In this document: positions 3,557 to 8,465 of the stretch, in pieces
Layout: every line of letters begins with the position of its first letter
Position numbering within the stretch: position 1 is the stretch's first letter
From: an uncultured Clostridia bacterium
GTDB lineage: Bacteria > Bacillota > Clostridia > Oscillospirales > Acutalibacteraceae
Assembly: GCA_937896885.1 (NCBI GenBank)
Contig: CALBNX010000046.1
Location: 1 to 8,465, forward strand
Reading direction: 5' to 3'
DNA length: 8,465 bases
Notes under the pieces: generated by a model
What the model was told of the DNA's origin: nothing
Seen by the model: only the letters and a program-made list of their open reading frames with translations
The model's database searches: none
Position numbers and translations under genes: made by a program

Positions 3557-5797
3557 TTAGAATGTTAACTGTTCGCCTTGGTCGTCAGCACTAAGTATTG
3601 CGCCTGTTGCAGGCAAGTTCTTTGTTCTGTAACGAGCAGGTTTTGCGAATCTGCCGTCAACATAATCTGTCACCTCTTCAATGCGATGACCTTTTTTAAG
3701 AGTCATTACTGCAACGCCCTGACTATCTTTTGTAGTCTTAGATGAAATTGCACCTGAATTGAAGAGCAAATATCTGCCTGCAGTTGATTTCATAACAAAT
3801 TCTTTATCCTGTGGCACATAAATTGCTGCAACCAACGGACTCTTGTCAGAATAAGCCTTAATGAGCTTTTTACGGTTGGTCTTTGTTTCATAAGCAGATA
3901 TGTCAACCTTTGCCACCTTACCATTCTGGAAGAAGAAAAGCATATAACCTTTATACTCTTTAAGAACAACCATTGAAATAGCAGTTTCGTCGGGTTCCAT
4001 TTGAAGTTTTGTGCCGACATAGTCACCCAATACACTTGCTTTTGTATCATCAAACTCATTTGCTCTTGTTTTATAAACCTGACATTTATTTGTAAAGAAC
4101 ATAAGCTCTGTACTGTTTGTTGTTTCAACAGCCATAATTATTTCGTCATTTTCTTTCAGCTTATGCTCACCGCTCATACGAAGTGACAATGGAGTAATCT
4201 TTTTGAAATAGCCTTCTTTTGTGAAGAACAATGTAACAGGATAATCAGGAATTTCTTCGATTTCTTCTTCCATTTCTTCAATTTCTTGTGAATAAACAAT
4301 TTCTGTGAGTCTGTCTTTGCCATATTTATCGGCAATTGTTTTAAGTTCTTCAACGATAATCTTCTTAACTCTTGCCTTGCTTGAAAGAATATCTTCCATA
4401 TCTTCAATTTGCTTTTTAAGGTCATCAATATCCTTTAAGCGTTTAAGAATGTATTCACGGTTTAAATGACGAAGCTTGATTTCAGCAACATATTCAGCCT
4501 GAATTTTATCAATGCCAAAACCAATCATCAAATTAGGCACAACTTCTGCTTCTTCTTCAGTTTCACGGACAATTTTGATTGCTTTGTCAATATCGAGAAG
4601 AATTTTCTGAAGACCTAACAAGAGATGAAGTTTATCTTTTGCTTTTGTCAAATCGAAATAAACTCGACGGTTAACACACTCTGTACGGAATGCAATCCAT
4701 TCTAACAATAAATCTGCAACGCCTAAAACCTGAGGCACACCAGCAATGAGCACATTGAAATTACAAGAGAATGTATCTTCAAGTGTTGTCATTTTATAAA
4801 GCTTTTGCATAAGCTTTTCAGGGTCTGTGCCACGCTTTAAGTCGATTGTGATTTTAAGACCTTTCTTATCTGTTTCGTCACGAATATCGCTGATTTCACG
4901 GATAGAATTAGCCTTTACCCTTTCAATAACTTTATCGATTATTGCTTCTGCAGTTGTTGTTGGTGGAATTTCAGTAATATCGATACAGTTATTCGATTTA
5001 TCATAAGTATATTTTGCTCTCACTTTAAATCCGCCACGACCTGTACGATAAAATTCAGCCATCTGGTCACGGTTATAGACAATCTTGCCACCACCGATAA
5101 AGTCAGGGGCTTTGAGAGTTTCCATAACATCAAAATCGTTATCTTTAATAAGACCGATTGTTGTTTCGCAGATTTCACGCAAGTTAAATGAGCAGATTGA
5201 TGATGCCATACCAACTGCGATACCTGTATTGGCATTCACAAGGATTGATGGGAATGTTACAGGCAACAAGGTTGGCTCTTGCATTGTGGCGTCATAGTTA
5301 TCCATAAAGTCAACTGTATCTTTATCGATATCCTTAAAAAGCTCACTTGCAATTGATTCAAGTTTTGCTTCTGTATAACGAGATGCGGCAAAAGCCATAT
5401 TCTTTGAATATGCTTTACCGAAGTTGCCCTTTGAGTCAACATAAGGGTGCAACAAGCTCTCATTACCACGAGAAAGACGCACCATTGTTTCGTAAATGGC
5501 AGCGTCACCATGAGGGTTAAGTTGCATTGTGCGACCAACGATATTTGCAGACTTAACTCTGCCACCGTTTAAGAGCCCCATTTTATACATTGTATAAAGA
5601 AGTTTTCTGTGAGATGGCTTGAAACCGTCAATTTCAGGGATTGCACGGGATACGATAACGCTCATTGCGTATGGCATAAAGTTGGTTTCAAGAGTATGAG
5701 TAATATTCTGAGTTACAACCTCACCTGCGCCAAGAATATGGGCATTTAATTGTTCTTCGGTGATTTCGGTTTCAACTGCTTTCTTTTTACGTGCCAT
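3557..5797 (-). CDS. parC: DNA topoisomerase IV subunit A-like (ParC)
   Basis: A 746-residue breakage-reunion subunit of a type IIA topoisomerase. It cuts both DNA strands, passes a second duplex through and reseals, and so decatenates and relaxes DNA together with ParE. The catalytic tyrosine is Tyr141 with Arg140 in AASRYTEAKL. The winged-helix region has PHGDAAIYETMVRLSR (95-110), the tower and coiled-coil domain spans roughly 220-500, and beta-pinwheel blades fill 520-746 (FFTKEGYFKKI, MFFTNKCQVYKT, LFFFQNGKVAKV). The gyrase box QRRGGKG is absent, so I call it ParC and not GyrA; length also fits ParC. Ala99 and Glu103 occupy the places of E. coli ParC Ser80 and Glu84. The usual GKYHPHGD reads QLNPHGD, with one residue fewer. 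The start at 5797 has AAGGAGGG about 7 nt upstream, in the 14-bp gap after parE. Confidence 0.93.
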   Translation of the reverse strand: MARKKKAVETEITEEQLNAHILGAGEVVTQNITHTLETNFMPYAMSVIVSRAIPEIDGFKPSHRKLLYTMYKMGLLNGGRVKSANIVGRTMQLNPHGDAAIYETMVRLSRGNESLLHPYVDSKGNFGKAYSKNMAFAASRYTEAKLESIASELFKDIDKDTVDFMDNYDATMQEPTLLPVTFPSILVNANTGIAVGMASSICSFNLREICETTIGLIKDNDFDVMETLKAPDFIGGGKIVYNRDQMAEFYRTGRGGFKVRAKYTYDKSNNCIDITEIPPTTTAEAIIDKVIERVKANSIREISDIRDETDKKGLKITIDLKRGTDPEKLMQKLYKMTTLEDTFSCNFNVLIAGVPQVLGVADLLLEWIAFRTECVNRRVYFDLTKAKDKLHLLLGLQKILLDIDKAIKIVRETEEEAEVVPNLMIGFGIDKIQAEYVAEIKLRHLNREYILKRLKDIDDLKKQIEDMEDILSSKARVKKIIVEELKTIADKYGKDRLTEIVYSQEIEEMEEEIEEIPDYPVTLFFTKEGYFKKITPLSLRMSGEHKLKENDEIIMAVETTNSTELMFFTNKCQVYKTRANEFDDTKASVLGDYVGTKLQMEPDETAISMVVLKEYKGYMLFFFQNGKVAKVDISAYETKTNRKKLIKAYSDKSPLVAAIYVPQDKEFVMKSTAGRYLLFNSGAISSKTTKDSQGVAVMTLKKGHRIEEVTDYVDGRFAKPARYRTKNLPATGAILSADDQGEQLTF

Positions 5798-5811
5798 TCA
5801 TATCCCTCCTT

Positions 5812-7797
5812 TTAAGAAATATCTGCAAGGTCAATATACATATGACCGTTTTCTGCGATAAAGTCTTTTCTGCCCTGCAAGTCATCACCCATAAAGAGTT
5901 CAAATCTTTCTGTCATAAGTGATTCGATATTATCAGGTTCAACTTTAATAAGACGACGAGTTTTAGGATTCATTGTAGTAAGCCACATCATATCAGCGTC
6001 GTTTTCACCAAGACCTTTTGAACGCTGAATTGTGTATTTTGCGTTGCCGATTTGCTCTAACACATCTGATTTTTCTTTTTCTGTATAGCAGAAATAAGTT
6101 TCGTCTTTTGAACGGATTTCGTAAAGTGGTGATTCCGCAATAAACACCTTGCCTTCACGGATAATTGTCGGCATAAGACGGTGAATCATTGTGAGAATAA
6201 GTGTTCTAATATGGAATCCGTCAACGTCCGCGTCAGTACAGATAATAACTTTATTCCATCTTAAATCGTTGATATTGAATGAAGAAACTTCTTTGTTCTT
6301 CTTTGAATTCACTTCAACGCCACATCCGAGCACTTTTATAAGGTCAACGATAATATCGCTCTTGAAAATTTTATCATATTCGCTCTTAAGACAGTTAAGG
6401 ATTTTACCACGGACTGGAATAATTGCTTGGAATGATGAGTCACGAGCTTGCTTACAAGCACCAAGAGCAGAGTCACCCTCTACTATGAAGATTTCTCTTT
6501 CGTTAACATCTTTACTACGGCAGTCAACGAATTTCTCAACACGACTTGTCATATCATTGCTTGACTGCAATGTCTTTTTAATGTTGATTCTTGTTGTTTC
6601 TGCCTTAATTCTTGAACGCATATTGATAAGAACCTGATTTGTAATCTTATCTGCATCAAGTTTATTTTCAAGGAAATAAATTTCGAGCTGATGACGGAAG
6701 AATTCTGTCATTGCTTCTTGAATAAATTTATTTGTAATCGCTTTTTTAGTCTGGTTTTCATAAGAAGTCTGTGTTGAGAATGAAGAAACAACTAAAATTA
6801 AGCAATCTTCAACATCCTGATAATTGATTTTTGAGTCGCTTTTAAGATATTTACCATTAGTTTTAAGGTAATTATCGATTTCAGCAACAAAGGCACTTCT
6901 GAATGCTTTTTCAGGTGCACCACCATGTTCCAAAAAGCTTGAGTTATGATAATACTCTTTAAGCTGAATTTTATTTGAGAAACAGAGTGATGCAGTAATC
7001 TTCACGCGATAATCTTTCATATCGGCACGGTCACGACCTGTGCGCTCTGCTGACCAGAACTGAACTGTTGACATTTCTGTTCCGTTTGCGATTTCTTTTA
7101 CATAGTCAGTTACACCATTATCATAAACATATTCGAATGTTTCAAAGCTATTGCCTGAAATCTGGTTTTTAAGGATAAACTTGATTCCAGCATTAACAAC
7201 TGACTGACGCTTAATTGTTTCTTGATAATATTCAAGTGGAATGTTGATATCTGTGAATACTTTAAGGTCGGGTTTCCAACGAATTCGAGAGCCAGTATCA
7301 CGCTTATTATATGGTTCTTTAATCATATCCCCTGCAATTTCACCTTTTTCAAAGTGAAGAAGATATTTAAAGCCACCTGTATGAATTTCAGCATCCATAT
7401 ATTCTGAAGCATACTGTGTTGCACAAAGACCAAGACCGTTAAGGCCTAATGAATATTCATAGTTACCGCCGTCGTTGGTGTCATATTTACCACCTGCATA
7501 CAACTCACAGAATACTAATTCCCAGTTATAGCAGTTTTCTTTCTTATTGAAGTCAACGGGAATACCACGACCAAAGTCCTGAATTTCAACTGAACCATCA
7601 AGGAAACGGGTTACAACGATTTTGTCACCATAGCCTTCTCTTGCTTCGTCGATTGAGTTTGAAAGAATTTCAAAGACAGAATGCTGACAACCCTCAATAC
7701 CATCTGAGCCAAAAATAACGGCAGGACGTTTTCTTACTCGGTCAGCGCCTTTTAATTGTGAAATACTTTCGTTACCATAAGATGCTTTTTTTGCCAT
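5812..7797 (-). CDS. parE: DNA topoisomerase IV subunit B-like (ParE)
   Basis: A 661-residue ATPase subunit of the same type IIA topoisomerase. The GHKL domain has Glu43 and Asn47 in EILSNSIDEA, Asp74 in DFGRGIP (74-80), Lys104 in GGKYD, and the glycine loop GLNGLGL (118-124). The transducer QTK loop carries Gln349 and Lys351 in YENQTKKAI. The TOPRIM domain has EGDSALG (440-446), the metal-binding DADVD (522-526) and RSKGLGE (592-598). Some motifs diverge from the usual text: RPAVIFG for RPGMYIG, and GLNGLG for GLHGVG. Core ATP and Mg ligands are kept, so it should be active. The start at 7797 follows AAAGGATG, and the promoter is 48 bp upstream. parC follows 14 bp after the stop, which fits an obligate pair. 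A divergent second gyrase is the alternative, but the ParC partner lacks a gyrase box. Confidence 0.94.
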   Translation of the reverse strand: MAKKASYGNESISQLKGADRVRKRPAVIFGSDGIEGCQHSVFEILSNSIDEAREGYGDKIVVTRFLDGSVEIQDFGRGIPVDFNKKENCYNWELVFCELYAGGKYDTNDGGNYEYSLGLNGLGLCATQYASEYMDAEIHTGGFKYLLHFEKGEIAGDMIKEPYNKRDTGSRIRWKPDLKVFTDINIPLEYYQETIKRQSVVNAGIKFILKNQISGNSFETFEYVYDNGVTDYVKEIANGTEMSTVQFWSAERTGRDRADMKDYRVKITASLCFSNKIQLKEYYHNSSFLEHGGAPEKAFRSAFVAEIDNYLKTNGKYLKSDSKINYQDVEDCLILVVSSFSTQTSYENQTKKAITNKFIQEAMTEFFRHQLEIYFLENKLDADKITNQVLINMRSRIKAETTRINIKKTLQSSNDMTSRVEKFVDCRSKDVNEREIFIVEGDSALGACKQARDSSFQAIIPVRGKILNCLKSEYDKIFKSDIIVDLIKVLGCGVEVNSKKNKEVSSFNINDLRWNKVIICTDADVDGFHIRTLILTMIHRLMPTIIREGKVFIAESPLYEIRSKDETYFCYTEKEKSDVLEQIGNAKYTIQRSKGLGENDADMMWLTTMNPKTRRLIKVEPDNIESLMTERFELFMGDDLQGRKDFIAENGHMYIDLADIS

Positions 7798-7844
7798 AAG
7801 CTTTTACATCCTTTACCAAAAAATAAAAAATTAAACCACCAAAT

Positions 7845-7874
7845 ATTATACACTATATTTAGCGGTTTAGTCAA
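7845..7874 (-). promoter_or_regulatory. Promoter of the parE-parC operon
   Basis: On the minus strand TTGACT (7874-7869), an 18-bp spacer and a perfect TATAAT (7850-7845) precede parE by about 48 bp. No terminator is visible between the UPF0291 gene and this promoter, so some readthrough from that gene is possible. Confidence 0.78.
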
Positions 7875-7909
7875 GTTTTAAGGTGTATTATACCCCAATA
7901 TATTCAATT

Positions 7910-8122
7910 TTATTTCTTGTTACCCTTGCGTTCCACCTTTGTTTTATTACCCTTTTCGTCAACTATATACATATTGTCAAGTTGACCTGTGAGTGAACGC
8001 TTGAAACTATCAATATATTCACGACGAAGAACTGCTTGCTCTGCTTTTTCTTCTTCTGTGAGCCCTACTGACTGTGATTTGCGATAGAGTTCACTGATTC
8101 TATCCATTTTTTTCTGTTCCAT
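7910..8122 (-). CDS. UPF0291 (DUF896, YnzC-like) small cytoplasmic protein
   Basis: A 70-residue helical protein with the UPF0291 pattern: RISELYRKSQSVGLTEEEKA (8-27), then EQAVLRREYIDSFK (28-41) forming the second helix of a helical hairpin, followed by a polar tail VDEKGNKTKVERK. The family is common in Firmicutes (B. subtilis YnzC) and, as I recall, has no settled biochemical role; a link to the SOS-related yneA operon in Bacillus comes from gene position. Length fits the family. The ATG at 8122 has AAAGGAAG about 6 nt upstream; an earlier ATG at 8127 is out of frame. It has its own promoter and lies between tuf and parE, with 112 bp to parE. Confidence 0.88.
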   Translation of the reverse strand: MEQKKMDRISELYRKSQSVGLTEEEKAEQAVLRREYIDSFKRSLTGQLDNMYIVDEKGNKTKVERKGNKK

Positions 8123-8153
8123 ACCATACTTCCTTTGGTTTTAATGCGTATAT

Positions 8154-8182
8154 AGTATAAATGATTTTGATGATTTAGTCAA
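8154..8182 (-). promoter_or_regulatory. Promoter of the UPF0291 gene
   Basis: On the minus strand TTGACT (8182-8177), a 17-bp spacer and TATACT (8159-8154) form a good promoter about 32 bp before the ATG. The -35 box begins 1 bp past the T run of the tuf terminator, so the spacing is extremely tight. Confidence 0.78.
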
Positions 8183-8183
8183 G

Positions 8184-8211
8184 AAAAAAGCCCCCACCTA
8201 ATGGTGGGGGC
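8184..8211 (-). terminator. Rho-independent terminator of tuf
   Basis: On the minus strand GCCCCCACC (8211-8203) and GGTGGGGGC (8198-8190) form a perfect, very GC-rich 9-bp stem with an ATTA loop, followed by six T (8189-8184). It lies 21 bp after the tuf stop and is the strongest terminator in the window, in keeping with a highly expressed gene. Confidence 0.95.
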
Positions 8212-8232
8212 AAGAATTATTGAATAACTAAA

Positions 8233-8465
8233 TTATTCGTTAATCTTTGTAACAACACCTGAACCAACTGTTCTACCGCCTTCACGGATAGCGAAACGAA
8301 GACCTTCTTCGATAGCGATAGGAGTGATGAGTTCAACGTCCATAACAACGTTGTCACCAGGCATGCACATTTCTGTACCAGCTGGAAGAGAAATTGTACC
8401 TGTAACGTCTGTTGTTCTGAAATAGAACTGAGGTCTGTAGTTGTTGAAGAAAGGAGTATGACGGC
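8233..8465 (-). CDS. tuf: Elongation factor Tu, C-terminal end (runs off the right edge)
   Basis: The last 76 residues of EF-Tu, the GTPase that delivers aminoacyl-tRNA to the ribosome. The visible part is domain III: RHTPFFNNYRPQFYFRTTDV, followed by GTISLPAGTEMCMPGDNV, then ELITPIAIEEGLRFAIREGG and the end GRTVGSGVVTKINE. These are near-invariant EF-Tu sequences, so identity is secure. NNY replaces the more common NGY. The 5' part lies beyond the window. The strong terminator directly downstream shows that tuf is the last gene of its transcript. Confidence 0.97.
   Translation of the reverse strand, partial: RHTPFFNNYRPQFYFRTTDVTGTISLPAGTEMCMPGDNVVMDVELITPIAIEEGLRFAIREGGRTVGSGVVTKINE

Noticed and set aside
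6191..6637. A 148-codon plus-strand ORF.
   Set aside because: It lies wholly antisense within parE, whose conserved TOPRIM and transducer motifs account for the sequence. It has no family features.
3557..7797. Gyrase A and B in place of topoisomerase IV.
   Set aside because: The A subunit lacks the QRRGGKG gyrase box needed for negative supercoiling and has ParC-like length; its Glu103 matches the ParC Glu84 position.

Overview
The window reads as a low-GC, strictly anaerobic Firmicute, most likely a clostridial gut-type lineage. The reasons are the AT-rich intergenic DNA with near-consensus sigma-A type promoters (TTGACA/TATAAT class), strong AGGAGG ribosome sites, a ferredoxin-dependent 2-oxoacid oxidoreductase, a clostridial-style ParC/ParE pair, and a UPF0291 (DUF896, YnzC-like) protein. 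This placement is inference from gene content. No taxonomic search was possible.

Every protein gene found is on the minus strand, so genes are read here from right to left. At the right edge is the 3' end of tuf (EF-Tu), closed by a strong terminator. A 70-residue UPF0291 protein follows with its own promoter. Next come parE and parC, a tight two-gene operon for a type II topoisomerase, with a promoter before parE and a terminator after parC. Then comes a palindromic REP-like repeat, and a promoter driving a 69-residue two-helix membrane protein of unknown function. That protein starts at TTG, and a 10-codon upstream ORF overlaps its start. The gap between this gene and secG holds a small terminator-bounded transcription unit on the plus strand, which is a candidate small RNA. 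secG (Sec translocon) and tRNA-Lys(UUU) follow.

Left of tRNA-Lys lies the least ordinary stretch. The last 22-23 nt of the tRNA gene, including CCA and 2 flanking bases, occur again 177 bp away as a 25-bp perfect direct repeat. The copy lies at the end of a folded element with a near-perfect outer stem and two perfect inner hairpins, and each copy has its own terminator. This looks like the footprint of a small tRNA-3'-end-targeting element, or of a tRNA-mimicking repeat.

The left third is an operon for catabolism of aromatic or other 2-oxoacids. An AMP-forming acyl-CoA ligase is followed 25 bp later by iorA, the alpha subunit of indolepyruvate:ferredoxin oxidoreductase, which runs off the left edge. 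Its promoter is near-perfect, and the -10 box sits inside a long inverted repeat that looks like a repressor operator. The likely logic is that IOR converts arylpyruvates to arylacetyl-CoA and reduced ferredoxin, while the ligase interconverts the CoA ester and the free acid.
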